This document shows, one piece after another, positions 1 through 8,044 of a DNA stretch of 50,838 nt. A model generated the notes under the pieces. The model was not told where the DNA came from, made no database searches, and saw nothing but the letters and a program-made list of their open reading frames with translations. Source of the DNA: Flavobacteriales bacterium (lineage in GTDB: Bacteria > Bacteroidota > Bacteroidia > Flavobacteriales_E > Vicingaceae); contig JAGQZT010000042.1 in the NCBI GenBank assembly GCA_020435335.1, positions 1 to 50,838 on the forward strand. Direction: 5' to 3'. The translations under genes were made by a program, and so were the position numbers. Numbering within the stretch: position 1 is the first letter of the stretch; the number at the start of each line of letters is the position of its first letter.

Positions 1-366
1 AGAAATTTCTTTCACAAAAGCAGAAGGCTTGTATGGGGAATAGCTTTTTGCCTTCTCCAGTTTTTCATCAAATTCTTCCCGGGATATATCCAGTAACTGA
101 CAAAATGCAACCGTATCGATTTCTTTGACCTGACGAGGTACAACCATCAGGTCGTAAGCAGCCTCATTGAAAACCAGCAAGGTTCCGTTCCGGTCATAAA
201 TTAATCCCCGGGCAGGATACTGAACGATCTCCCTAACGGAATTACTGTCAGAATCCGCTTTATATTTTTCATTCAGGATTTGAATATTAAACAACCTGAT
301 GATGAATATCAATCCTATTACAAGGAAGATCAGAGCAACGATGAATTTCCTGTTGGATAAATTCAT
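1..366 (-). CDS. mrdA: Penicillin-binding protein 2 (MrdA), N-terminal part
   Basis: Partial gene: 122 codons are visible and the rest lies beyond the left edge. PBP2 is the transpeptidase of the elongasome and cross-links lateral-wall peptidoglycan in the periplasm with RodA and MreBCD. The translation starts MNLSNRKFIVALIFLVIG, a short cytoplasmic stretch followed by one membrane anchor. A PBP2-type pedestal segment follows with the pattern PARGLIYDRNGTLL (R-G-x-I-x-D-R-x-G), which is the usual start of the PBP dimerisation domain. The catalytic transpeptidase domain is outside the window. The ATG overlaps the mreD stop by 4 bases (ATGA), so translation is probably coupled, and the gene is the fourth of the mre operon. 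The family call is secure from the start motif and the position. Confidence 0.9.
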   Translation of the reverse strand, partial: MNLSNRKFIVALIFLVIGLIFIIRLFNIQILNEKYKADSDSNSVREIVQYPARGLIYDRNGTLLVFNEAAYDLMVVPRQVKEIDTVAFCQLLDISREEFDEKLEKAKSYSPYKPSAFVKEIS

Positions 367-881
367 GATTTCTGATTGGTTTTAAGCGTAAACAATTGGA
401 CAATAAATACCATCAGCAGCGTAAAAAAAGTACTGGAAATGGTTCTGAAAAAAGTAGAGAAAAACTGAGTCAGCTTAAATGATTCTATATAAAACAAAAA
501 CAGGTGGTGTAACAACACCAGGATGGCTGCATACATCACATACCAGGCAATTCCCATCATCTGTATGCCGGGCTTGGCATTGAACTCATATCCGCCGCGA
601 GGCGCCATCAGCTTCAGGAGGTAAGCTCTGCTGAAAGCCATAAAAACCGTAGCCGACGTGTGCATCCCCATGGTACTGGTAAACGAATCGATGACCAGGC
701 CCAAAACAAATGCGATGATCAACACTATCCATTTGGGCATTTCTACAGGGAGTGCCAGGATGAACAACACATACAGGTAAGGATTGATGTATCCTCCCAG
801 TTCAATATTATTCAGGATCAGCCCCTGGAAAAGAACCAATAAAATAAACGACACAACATATTTAACGATTTCAATGACCAT
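363..881 (-). CDS. mreD: Rod shape-determining protein MreD
   Basis: A 172-residue, very hydrophobic protein with about five or six membrane segments. MreD is the inner-membrane partner of MreC in the elongasome, linking cytoplasmic MreB to the periplasmic synthesis machinery. MreD sequences are poorly conserved, so the assignment rests on size, the membrane profile and position. It lies directly between mreC (11-base overlap) and mrdA (4-base overlap), the standard order. An N-P-Y-L-Y-V-L-F motif near residues 33-40, followed by a helix containing LGLVIDSF, fits the family. Expression is presumably that of the mreB-mreC-mreD-mrdA operon. No anomaly seen. Confidence 0.88.
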   Translation of the reverse strand: MVIEIVKYVVSFILLVLFQGLILNNIELGGYINPYLYVLFILALPVEMPKWIVLIIAFVLGLVIDSFTSTMGMHTSATVFMAFSRAYLLKLMAPRGGYEFNAKPGIQMMGIAWYVMYAAILVLLHHLFLFYIESFKLTQFFSTFFRTISSTFFTLLMVFIVQLFTLKTNQKS

Positions 882-1710
882 TTTCTTCCTCTGTTAATGC
901 TTCCAGTTTTTGCTGTTCCTCTTTTTGTTTGTATTTCACGATAAACACGTGCGACAACTTCTTGTAGTCCACAGAAAATTGAACGGTAATGTTGTAAAAA
1001 TTGTTTCCTTCCGGCAGTTCGAATTCTTTGATTGTACCGATCGGAACTCCTTCCGGATAGACTGAAGAATAGCCACTGGTTACAATGGTATCTCCCACGT
1101 GCAGCTTCACATGGTTGGGAATGTACATGAGTTTGGCTTCACGGTAATCGCCCAGTTCCCAGACCAATGAGCCGAAGTATTCCGAATTCTTGATCTTGGC
1201 ACTGACCTTATTCTTTTCGTGCAACACGGACATGACGGAGCAAAAGTTGTCGGAGACATTCTTAACGATTCCGATCACACCATCTGACGAAATAACCCCC
1301 ATATCCGCTTTAATTCCGTTTAGAGCTCCTTTGTCGAGCGTCAGGTAATTGGTTCTTCTGTTGGTCGAGTTGTTGATGACACGGGCAGAAGTATATTGGT
1401 ATTTCTGAAGATAAACCGTATCGTTGACTTCAACCGTACTCCCAAAAATTTTGGTAAAGGACGGAATGGATTGTGTTTTAAGCTTGGCATTCTCTTCGGC
1501 AAGTTGAGCATTAACCTCTTTCAGGTTAAAGTAATCGTTGATGTTGTTGACTGAAGCGTACAGATTTCCGATGAGGAAATTAGACGAATTAAAGAATTTT
1601 GAATTCTGGTAATTGTTGTTTTTTACGAGAAGAACGAACGCTATGAATTGTAGAAAAAGGAATAAAAATACAAATGAATTTTTAGCCAAAAACCGTATTA
1701 AATTCCTCAT
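871..1710 (-). CDS. mreC: Rod shape-determining protein MreC
   Basis: A 279-residue protein with a short cytoplasmic N-terminus, one membrane segment (about residues 12-30), a coiled-coil-prone stretch (about 60-80, with VNAQLAEENAKLKTQ) and a periplasmic double beta-barrel. It shows MreC signatures such as LTLDKGALNGIKADMGVIS and GIVKNVSDNFCSVMSV. MreC scaffolds the elongasome and activates PBP2. The final residues are a charged Glu-rich tail. The start ATG lies 19 bases after the mreB stop and the 3' end overlaps mreD, which indicates one transcript. The length is normal for Bacteroidota. Confidence 0.95.
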   Translation of the reverse strand: MRNLIRFLAKNSFVFLFLFLQFIAFVLLVKNNNYQNSKFFNSSNFLIGNLYASVNNINDYFNLKEVNAQLAEENAKLKTQSIPSFTKIFGSTVEVNDTVYLQKYQYTSARVINNSTNRRTNYLTLDKGALNGIKADMGVISSDGVIGIVKNVSDNFCSVMSVLHEKNKVSAKIKNSEYFGSLVWELGDYREAKLMYIPNHVKLHVGDTIVTSGYSSVYPEGVPIGTIKEFELPEGNNFYNITVQFSVDYKKLSHVFIVKYKQKEEQQKLEALTEEENGH

Positions 1711-1729
1711 TATTCAATTTAAGGTTTAT

Positions 1730-2755
1730 TTAGTTCTTAATCAGGAAAGGGAATTTTGTGGTGTTTTTCAGGGCAATACCTGTTCCTCTTGCCACACATC
1801 TTAACGGATCTTCGGCAATGTGTACCGGGAGTTTCGTTTTGATGGAAATTCGTTTGTCCAGTCCTCTGAGCATGGAACCGCCTCCGGCCAGGTAGAGTCC
1901 GGTCTTGTAAATATCTGCCGACAGTTCAGGAGGGGTCATCTCCAATGCGCTTAGTACCGCATCTTCGATCTTGGCGATCGACTTATCGAGGGCGTGAGCG
2001 ATTTCGGAGTAGGAAACTACAATTTCTTTCGGTGTTCCGGTCATCAGGTCTCTTCCCTGAACGGCATAATCTTCCGGCGGGTTATCCAGTTCCGGCAATG
2101 CGGAACCGACCTCGATCTTGATTTGTTCGGCAGAACGATCGCCGATCAGCAGGTTATGCTGGCGGCGCATATATTCTACAATGTCATTGGTAAAATCGTC
2201 ACCGGCAACGCGAATGGATTTATCACAAACGATTCCTCCCAGGGCGATTACGGCAATCTCGGAAGTTCCCCCTCCGATATCGATGATCATGTTCCCCATC
2301 GGTTCCAGTACGTCGATACCGATACCGATTGCTGCAGCCATCGGTTCGTGGATCAGGTATACTTCTTTACCTCCGGCATGTTCGGCCGAATCCTTAACCG
2401 CTCTTTTCTCCACTTCGGTAATACCCGAGGGGATACAGATTACCATTTTAAGGGAAGGGGTAAACAATTGTCTTTTGGTACTGATCATCTTGATCATGCC
2501 CCGGATCATGTGTTCGGCCGAATCGAAATCGGCAATTACACCATCTTTCAGGGGGCGGATGGTTTTAATCTCCTCGTGGGTTTTTCCGTGCATTTGCATC
2601 GCACGCTTTCCAACAGCGATTACCTTCCCGGTCATTCGATCTTTTGCCACGATAGAAGGTTCATCCACCACCACTTTATCGTTGTGAATGATCAATGTAT
2701 TCGCGGTCCCTAAATCGATCGCTATCTCTTGTGTTAAAAAGCTGAATAACCCCAT
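1730..2755 (-). CDS. mreB: Rod shape-determining protein MreB (actin homologue)
   Basis: A 341-residue actin-fold ATPase that polymerises under the inner membrane and directs lateral peptidoglycan synthesis. The phosphate-1 loop is seen as IDLGTANT (about residues 13-20), the phosphate-2 loop as IDIGGGTSEIAV (about 158-169), and the adenosine motif as LAGGGSMLRGLD near residue 290. The N-terminal MGLFSFLTQEIAIDLG has the amphipathic character of the membrane-binding tip. It is first in the mreBCD-mrdA operon. The 117 bases up to purH contain a near match to the Bacteroidota -7 element (TACATTTA) but no convincing -33 element. Confidence 0.98.
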   Translation of the reverse strand: MGLFSFLTQEIAIDLGTANTLIIHNDKVVVDEPSIVAKDRMTGKVIAVGKRAMQMHGKTHEEIKTIRPLKDGVIADFDSAEHMIRGMIKMISTKRQLFTPSLKMVICIPSGITEVEKRAVKDSAEHAGGKEVYLIHEPMAAAIGIGIDVLEPMGNMIIDIGGGTSEIAVIALGGIVCDKSIRVAGDDFTNDIVEYMRRQHNLLIGDRSAEQIKIEVGSALPELDNPPEDYAVQGRDLMTGTPKEIVVSYSEIAHALDKSIAKIEDAVLSALEMTPPELSADIYKTGLYLAGGGSMLRGLDKRISIKTKLPVHIAEDPLRCVARGTGIALKNTTKFPFLIKN

Positions 2756-2872
2756 GAACTTCTTTTTGTTGTACTATAATAAATTAAGTAAATGTAACAC
2801 TTAAAAAGTTTTTTTATTTTGGTTCACCGACAAATGATAAACACCAAATTGTTAATGAACCGAACCCCTTTT

Positions 2873-4396
2873 TTAGTGCCTGAAATGACGGATTCCTGTC
2901 ATCACCATGGCCATATCATGAGCATCACAATAATCGACGGAATCCTGATCCTTGATCGATCCTCCGGGCTGAACCACGGCTGTAATTCCTGCCTCATCCG
3001 CTAATTCCACACAATCCGGGAACGGGAAGAACGCATCGGAAGCCATCACAGCGCCCTGCAGATCAAACCCAAATGCTTTGGCCTTGACCACAGCCTGCTT
3101 CAGGGCATCTACCCGTGATGTTTGTCCAGTTCCGCTGGCCAGCAATTGCTGGCTCTTAGCAAAAACGATGGTGTTCGATTTGGTATGCTTTACAATTTTG
3201 TTAGCAAAAGCCAAGTCTGTTACTTCTAACGAGGTTGGTGCCTTTTTTGTTGCAGTCGTGAATTCATTCGGACCAGCTGTCTTTAAATCTTTATCCTGAG
3301 CCAATACACCGTTTAATACTGTTCTAAATTGTTTTTTTGGTAGTTCAACTGTTTTTTGACGTAGAATAACCCTGTTTTTTTTCTCTTTCAACACATCCAG
3401 GGCAGATGCTTCATAATCGGGAGCGATCACCACCTCACAAAACAAATTATTTACTTCCTGTGCCGTAGCGAGATCGATCGGGCGATTGCAGATCAACACC
3501 CCTCCGAAGGCAGAAACCGGATCACCGGCCAGGGCATCCTTCCAGGCTTCCAGCAGCGTGTCGCGCGAAGCTAATCCGCAAGCGTTGTTGTGTTTCAGAA
3601 TGGCAAAGGTCGGCCGCTCGGAAAACTCAGCGATCAGGTTGACTGCAGCATCCACGTCCAGCAAGTTGTTATACGACAACTCTTTACCGTTCAATTTTTC
3701 GAACATGGCATCCAGGTCGCCATAGAACACGCCTTCCTGATGCGGGTTTTCTCCGTAGCGCAATACCTGCGAATCGGTTATACTTTGTTTGAACACATCT
3801 CCCCCGTTGTTGTTGAACCAGTTAAAGATAGCGGTATCGTAATGCGAGGAGACATTGAAAGCCTGTTTCGCCAGATGCTTGCGATCTTCCAGGTCGGACA
3901 TCCCAGCCTTTTCATTCAGCAGATCGATCAGGTAGCCGTACTGCGAACGGGATGAAACAATGAGTACATCCTTAAAGTTTTTTGCGGCAGCGCGAATCAG
4001 GGAAATTCCTCCGATGTCGATTTTTTCGATGATGTCCTGCTCGCCGGCACCCGAGGCTACCGTATCTTCAAAGGGATACAGGTCAACAATCACCAGGTCG
4101 ATTTCAGGAATTTCAAATTCTTCGAGCTGAGCTACATCGCCTGCCAGTTCACGGCGACTTAAAATCCCGCCGAAAATTTTCGGGTGCAAAGTCTTAACCC
4201 TTCCCCCCAAAATAGACGGGTAGGAAGTCAGGTTTTCTACGGCCGTAACCGGCGCTCCGATCTCCTCAATGAATTTTTGGGTTCCACCGGTCGAATAGAT
4301 GGTTACACCCAACGCATTCAGCTTCGTGATGATCGGCTCTAAATTGTCTTTGTGAAATACTGAAACCAGTGCATTTTTGATCTTTTTCTGACTCAT
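2873..4396 (-). CDS. purH: Bifunctional AICAR transformylase / IMP cyclohydrolase
   Basis: A 507-residue cytosolic enzyme for the last two steps of purine synthesis: formylation of AICAR with 10-formyl-THF, then ring closure to IMP. The N-terminal MGS-like cyclohydrolase domain (about residues 1-140) has GGTQKFIEE, LGGRVKTLHPKIFGGIL and the IDIGGISLIRAAAKN motif. The C-terminal transformylase domain has the catalytic Lys-His pair in LKHNNACGLAS, and SDAFFPFPD near the end. Length matches the family. Purine synthesis is unrelated to cell shape, but purH upstream of mreB is an order I know from Bacteroidota genomes. The 117-base gap leaves room for an mreB promoter, so co-transcription is possible but not shown. 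Confidence 0.98.
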   Translation of the reverse strand: MSQKKIKNALVSVFHKDNLEPIITKLNALGVTIYSTGGTQKFIEEIGAPVTAVENLTSYPSILGGRVKTLHPKIFGGILSRRELAGDVAQLEEFEIPEIDLVIVDLYPFEDTVASGAGEQDIIEKIDIGGISLIRAAAKNFKDVLIVSSRSQYGYLIDLLNEKAGMSDLEDRKHLAKQAFNVSSHYDTAIFNWFNNNGGDVFKQSITDSQVLRYGENPHQEGVFYGDLDAMFEKLNGKELSYNNLLDVDAAVNLIAEFSERPTFAILKHNNACGLASRDTLLEAWKDALAGDPVSAFGGVLICNRPIDLATAQEVNNLFCEVVIAPDYEASALDVLKEKKNRVILRQKTVELPKKQFRTVLNGVLAQDKDLKTAGPNEFTTATKKAPTSLEVTDLAFANKIVKHTKSNTIVFAKSQQLLASGTGQTSRVDALKQAVVKAKAFGFDLQGAVMASDAFFPFPDCVELADEAGITAVVQPGGSIKDQDSVDYCDAHDMAMVMTGIRHFRH

Positions 4397-4528
4397 TTTA
4401 TACGGCTTGAAATTGAAAATTTTTGAATGTACAATTTTACGCCTTTTTACCCCCTTAACCTAGCCCATGAACACACTAATTTCGGCTTTGTTGAAAAGTA
4501 TTTTGTTTTGTTGAAAAGGATTCAAAGC

Positions 4529-4565
4529 AGCTAGTTTTCAGGAGCTAGTGGTTAGCTGTAGCTGA
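4529..4565. repeat. Short degenerate AGCT(A/G) repeats
   Basis: In the 231-base divergent gap between purH and the DUF4286 gene, the core AGCTA/TAGCT occurs four times (AGCTAG at 4529 and 4543, TAGCTG at 4553 and 4559). Just upstream (about 4485-4520) a TTTTGTTGAAAAG-like unit occurs twice. The rest of the gap is AT-rich. The pattern looks like decayed low-complexity sequence of the kind scattered between genes in Bacteroidota. No gene is seen in the gap. Confidence 0.5.
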
Positions 4566-4615
4566 GAGTTTAAAAGATACTGATCACTGGCTGCCATTTA
4601 CTAACTACTAAACCC

Positions 4616-4623
4616 TAACTTTG
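4616..4623 (+). promoter_or_regulatory. Candidate -7 element (TAACTTTG)
   Basis: An exact match to the Bacteroidota TAnnTTTG -7 consensus, but only 4 bases before the ATG of the DUF4286 gene. A start site at the usual distance would fall on or next to the ATG, giving a leaderless or nearly leaderless mRNA. No TTG is found at the expected -33 spacing, so this could be chance. Confidence 0.3.
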
Positions 4624-4627
4624 TATC

Positions 4628-4933
4628 ATGATTATCTACAACGTAACAGTAAACATCGAAAGTGATGTGCATGACGACTGGATCGCCTGGATGAAAGAGG
4701 TTCACATTCCGGATGTGATGAATACCGGTTATTTTTTAGAGAACAAAATTTGTAAAGTGCTGAGCACTCAGGAAGACGAAACCGGGCACACCTACGCCAT
4801 TCAGTATACCTGCAAAAGCATGGACGACCTGGAGGAATACCAGCAGGAACATGCTCCGCGTTTACAACAGGAGCACACTAAACGCTACGAAGGGAAATTT
4901 GTGGCTTTCAGAACCTTACTGGAAGTACTTTAA
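4628..4933 (+). CDS. DUF4286 family protein
   Basis: A 101-residue soluble protein without signal peptide or membrane segment. It starts MIIYNVTVNIESDVHDDWI and contains W-M-K-x-x-H-I-P-D-V-M, then a Q-Y-T-C-K-S-M-D-D-L-E-E-Y stretch and a C-terminal FRTLLEVL. This is the pattern of DUF4286, a small ferredoxin-like (dimeric alpha/beta barrel type) family common in Bacteroidota. No enzymatic role is known to me. It stands alone, 32 bases before a secreted-protein gene on the same strand and divergent from purH. Confidence 0.8.
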   Translation: MIIYNVTVNIESDVHDDWIAWMKEVHIPDVMNTGYFLENKICKVLSTQEDETGHTYAIQYTCKSMDDLEEYQQEHAPRLQQEHTKRYEGKFVAFRTLLEVL

Positions 4934-4965
4934 TCATAAATGCCAATGAAAAACGTTAAGCTATT

Positions 4966-6594
4966 ATGAATAGATTATTCTATGGCATCGTTTTTTTATT
5001 TCTCTTGTGTTCTGCTTCCCATGCGCAGAATATAGATTTTATTCTACATAAAAGTCCAACGGAATACACCGAATCCTTTAACCCAAAAAAGATAAAAAAG
5101 AATCAGCTACTGGTTCATCTGAAACATTCTTCCAGCAAAATAGAAGATCCGCGGGTTCTGGATTCGCTGCAATTCAAAGTCATCTATTCCATCCAACTGA
5201 TTTACACGGAACCCGACCAAAAAATATACAATCAGGAACGCCTCAACAGAAGGCGACTCGAAGAACTGAATCGCGTTGCTCCTTTCCTTATTGAAAACAA
5301 TTTAATTCAATGGTCATTCGTTGAACAGAAAAAATCCGAGACTCACGACGCAACAAAACAGTTTCATGGTTACTTGATTACCTTGAGGCCGGAACTCAGT
5401 GGGAAAGACGGATTGACTGAATTCCAGGTGTTAGAAAAATTAATTAGCGAGAATCAATCTCCATGTATGCTGGCATCCGGCTCAGGTAAAGATTCCATAA
5501 CAAGTCTGACCGAAGAAGAAAAAGAATCTAACCTGATTGAACATGCACGAGGTGATAAACCGGAATACAAAGGGGGACAAACTGCTTTTTACGACTACCT
5601 GAGAACAAAAATCACATATACGCCATCGATGTTTAAACATGCTCTTTCCGGCGAATTGAATGCATCGTTTTATATCAATAAAAATGGTAATCTCAGCAAA
5701 CTTAAGGTGAATAAAGGTTTGGATTCAGAATCACGAGACATGGTTCATGATGCATTAAGAAACATGCCGAAATGGCTCCCGGGAGTAAAGTGGACAAGCG
5801 GTGCTAATCCTCAACAATATCTTGTAGGCGGTTCCTTTAACATTTCTTTTTTCTTTTCGATGGAACAAAAGAAGGTTTATATCAAATACATGTACTATCA
5901 AGGTGCTTATTATGAAAAATCATTACGGGAAACGATTGCCGGTTACGAGCTTCCTGCCGAAGTATTGTGTGACAGCACTGTATTCAAGACTTTCGAACGA
6001 AATAAAAATTGGAAAAAAATGAGCATCATAGCTGACCTCACCGGGAGCATGTTTCCATACACCAGTCAGCTAATTACCTGGTTCAAACTGAAGACAATCA
6101 ACGATGCGGTGAACAACTTTACTTTTTTTAATGATGGCGACGACACCCCGGATTTATACAAAAAAACAGGGGAAGTCGGAGGCATATACCATTGTCAGGC
6201 AAATTCCTATGAAGGTGTGTTAGCATTAGCTGAAAAAACCATGCGGTATAGTGGAGGTGACATCATGGAGAATAACATTGAAGCCACTTTGACTGCCATC
6301 GAAAACTATCCGGAAGCTGATGAATTGGTGATGATTGCCGACAACTATGCCACCCCACGCGATCTGAAATTACTGCACAAAGTAAAAAAACCTATACGGC
6401 TTATTTTATGCGGCACTTTCTATGGAATCAACGTTAAATACCTGAATCTGGTTCGTAAAAATGGTGGATCCATCCACACCATGGAAAACGACTTAACCAA
6501 CCTGGTCTCCATGAATGAAGGGGAGGTTTTGAAATTTAACGGACGAAAATTTAAAATTGTCAATGGTGAGTTTAAAGAATTCTACGACCTTTAA
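4966..6594 (+). CDS. Secreted protein with TonB-C-like and von Willebrand-A-like domains
   Basis: A 542-residue protein with a clear signal peptide (cleavage expected after SHAQ, about residue 21). The middle part (about 230-300) has the cadence of a TonB C-terminal domain: a strand pattern ASFYINKNGNLSKLKVNKG, a helix with MVHDALRNMPKWLPG (MPKWLPG at 267-273), then strands ending NISFFF. The C-terminal part (about 350-520) resembles a von Willebrand A domain. It begins SIIADLTGSM, where D357-x-T359-x-S361 fits the metal-site pattern D-x-[S/T]-x-S, and later has ELVMIADN. No membrane anchor follows the signal peptide, so it is probably periplasmic. It is not a true TonB because the N-terminal anchor and Pro-rich spacer are missing. 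The function is unknown. The domain assignments are by eye. Confidence 0.6.
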   Translation: MNRLFYGIVFLFLLCSASHAQNIDFILHKSPTEYTESFNPKKIKKNQLLVHLKHSSSKIEDPRVLDSLQFKVIYSIQLIYTEPDQKIYNQERLNRRRLEELNRVAPFLIENNLIQWSFVEQKKSETHDATKQFHGYLITLRPELSGKDGLTEFQVLEKLISENQSPCMLASGSGKDSITSLTEEEKESNLIEHARGDKPEYKGGQTAFYDYLRTKITYTPSMFKHALSGELNASFYINKNGNLSKLKVNKGLDSESRDMVHDALRNMPKWLPGVKWTSGANPQQYLVGGSFNISFFFSMEQKKVYIKYMYYQGAYYEKSLRETIAGYELPAEVLCDSTVFKTFERNKNWKKMSIIADLTGSMFPYTSQLITWFKLKTINDAVNNFTFFNDGDDTPDLYKKTGEVGGIYHCQANSYEGVLALAEKTMRYSGGDIMENNIEATLTAIENYPEADELVMIADNYATPRDLKLLHKVKKPIRLILCGTFYGINVKYLNLVRKNGGSIHTMENDLTNLVSMNEGEVLKFNGRKFKIVNGEFKEFYDL

Positions 6595-6611
6595 TTTTGA
6601 TTATCAATCCG

Positions 6612-7454
6612 TTAAGAAGCCTTATTGATCACACTAAAACTCCGTTCCCCGGAATCATTAAAGGGCCCGTTGATGAGCTTCCCGTTTTTATCCAGCAATT
6701 GAATCCGGATCGTATTCTGTGGCCCCGGCAATCCCGTAATCCGGTAAGCTGCCCATTTCCCGACGATAAAATCCGTCTGATTGATCGTTACCTTCACCTT
6801 ATTTCCATCCGATCCGATGGCCGTATTAACCAGGTAAAAATCCAGAATCGGATCGGATGTGGCCGCTTTAGGCAAATAGTAAAACAGATGTGGCTGCTCC
6901 ATGTTAAACAGATTTTCCATGTCGCCCACCACTGCATTTTTAAGTACACTGCCTTTATTGCTTTTTATAGCAATGTTGTTTTTATCGGTGAGAAACGCCA
7001 GAAAAACATTGTTTCCATATAAAAACTCCATTTCAAATACGTCGGTTGAGAATTCGGAAAGATCATAATTGTTAGCCAGGTAAGCAATGTGATAATCACT
7101 CGCGCCTTCAACCGCAAAATTCAGGTGATTTTCCCCTTCCTGAAAAGAAGTTGTATTTAACGTCAGTACTGCTTCACCGGGTTCCGATTTCAGTTCGGTT
7201 AAGACAATCCCATCTTTTTCCAGCACGGCTATTTCGTCATCTAGCGCCGGCTCAATAATCTGAACCTCTCCGGTGTTTGTTAAAACCTGCGTTTGAGTGG
7301 AATCATTTTCGGGTAATTCGGTCGTTTTAGCTTCATCACTTCCACATGATACCTGAACACAGCATATAGAAACCAGAAGACAGACTACTGCAAACCCCCA
7401 CTTGCTACTTTCTACTTTCAACTTGCTACTTTCTACTTTCAACTTTCCACTCAC
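6612..7454 (-). CDS. Hypothetical exported protein, possible lipoprotein
   Basis: A 280-residue protein of unknown function. The start is GTG at 7454, one base after the stop of the biotin carrier gene, with GTGAGG just upstream. The N-terminus is odd. Residues 3-18 are two copies of KLKVESSK, encoded by a 21-base tandem repeat, followed by the hydrophobic run WGFAVVCLLVSICCVQVSC. C37 could be the lipidated cysteine, but Q at -3 is a poor lipobox; C31 or C32 are alternatives. No other start codon lies between the repeat and the hydrophobic run. The mature part is Glu/Asp-rich at first, then a beta-rich body with no motif I recognise. It is convergent with the vWA-like gene and downstream of the biotin carrier gene. 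Confidence 0.65.
   Translation of the reverse strand: MSGKLKVESSKLKVESSKWGFAVVCLLVSICCVQVSCGSDEAKTTELPENDSTQTQVLTNTGEVQIIEPALDDEIAVLEKDGIVLTELKSEPGEAVLTLNTTSFQEGENHLNFAVEGASDYHIAYLANNYDLSEFSTDVFEMEFLYGNNVFLAFLTDKNNIAIKSNKGSVLKNAVVGDMENLFNMEQPHLFYYLPKAATSDPILDFYLVNTAIGSDGNKVKVTINQTDFIVGKWAAYRITGLPGPQNTIRIQLLDKNGKLINGPFNDSGERSFSVINKAS
7398..7446 (-). repeat. 21-base tandem repeat (two copies)
   Basis: On the minus strand the unit AAGTTGAAAGTAGAAAGTAGC occurs twice in a row, followed by a partial AAG. It is built from the smaller word GAAAGT. The period is a multiple of 3, so the reading frame of the exported protein is kept and the repeat adds KLKVESS twice to the signal-peptide n-region. Similar AAAGTTGAAAGTAGAAAGT tracts are, from memory, common between genes in Bacteroidota. 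Confidence 0.85.
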
Positions 7455-7455
7455 C

Positions 7456-7965
7456 TCACTCGAAATTTAGCAACAGCTGATTCTTTTCTACCGTATCCCC
7501 TTTTCCGACGGAAATGTTTTTGATCACACCATCGGTTGGAGATTTGATCACATTTTCCATTTTCATGGCCTCCAAAATCAGCAAAGCGTCGCCCTTAGCC
7601 ACCTGCTGACCACCCTGCACGGAAACTTCCAACACCAATCCGGGCATCGGAGCCTTGAGTTCGGCAACCTTATTGCTCGCCAGATTATCCATTCCGAGAC
7701 TATGAAGCAACTCATCAAACCGGTCTTTCACGGTAAATTTATGTTTGTTCCCGTTTACCTTGATGTAAAAGCTTTTTTCGGCATAGTTAGCACTTAGCAC
7801 CTCGAGGTTGTAGGATTTATTATTCTTAATGATGTGGTAAGTGTTCGGATGAATTTTTTTGACGTCCCAGCTAAACGCTTCTCCGTTCAGCAATCCGGTT
7901 AGCTCATCGGTCAATTCCACCTGATATTCTTTCTTGTTTTCACTTATTACTTTTACAGCTCCCAT
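7456..7965 (-). CDS. Biotin carboxyl carrier / biotin-lipoyl attachment protein
   Basis: A 169-residue soluble protein whose C-terminal domain (about residues 95-169) is a biotinyl domain. It has LKAPMPGLVLEV and the biotinylation motif EAMKMEN, with the acceptor Lys near residue 133. The N-terminal 90 residues are a beta-rich spacer like that of Bacteroidota carrier subunits of acyl-CoA (propionyl- or methylmalonyl-type) carboxylases, which usually lie next to a carboxyltransferase gene. None is present here, so the partner enzyme must be encoded elsewhere. Acetyl-CoA carboxylase (AccB) is an alternative partner, but AccB normally has a longer Pro/Ala-rich linker. The gene has the best promoter candidate of the window at 7988-8016. 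Confidence 0.85.
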   Translation of the reverse strand: MGAVKVISENKKEYQVELTDELTGLLNGEAFSWDVKKIHPNTYHIIKNNKSYNLEVLSANYAEKSFYIKVNGNKHKFTVKDRFDELLHSLGMDNLASNKVAELKAPMPGLVLEVSVQGGQQVAKGDALLILEAMKMENVIKSPTDGVIKNISVGKGDTVEKNQLLLNFE

Positions 7966-7987
7966 GGGTATGTTTTTATTAATTCAC

Positions 7988-8016
7988 CAAAGATAGTTAA
8001 AGTCATTTACATCAAA
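7988..8016 (-). promoter_or_regulatory. Bacteroidota-type promoter for the biotin carrier gene
   Basis: Reading on the minus strand, TTTG (8016-8013) is followed after 17 bases by TATCTTTG (7995-7988). Both match the primary sigma factor consensus of Bacteroidota (-33 TTTG or TTG, -7 TAnnTTTG) with spacing in the accepted range. The start ATG is 22 bases downstream of the -7 element, leaving a short leader. Confidence 0.6.
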
Positions 8017-8044
8017 AAAACGAACTTTACACATATTTTAGTCT

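Noticed and set aside
1994..2713. Long open frames on the plus strand opposite mreB
   Set aside because: mreB is certain on the minus strand. The plus-strand translations look like no protein family and are Arg/His/Cys-rich, as antisense frames usually are.
6597..7022. Open frame of 141 codons on the plus strand opposite the exported protein
   Set aside because: It has no family likeness or signal peptide. The minus-strand gene has a signal peptide and a start fitted to the upstream gene.
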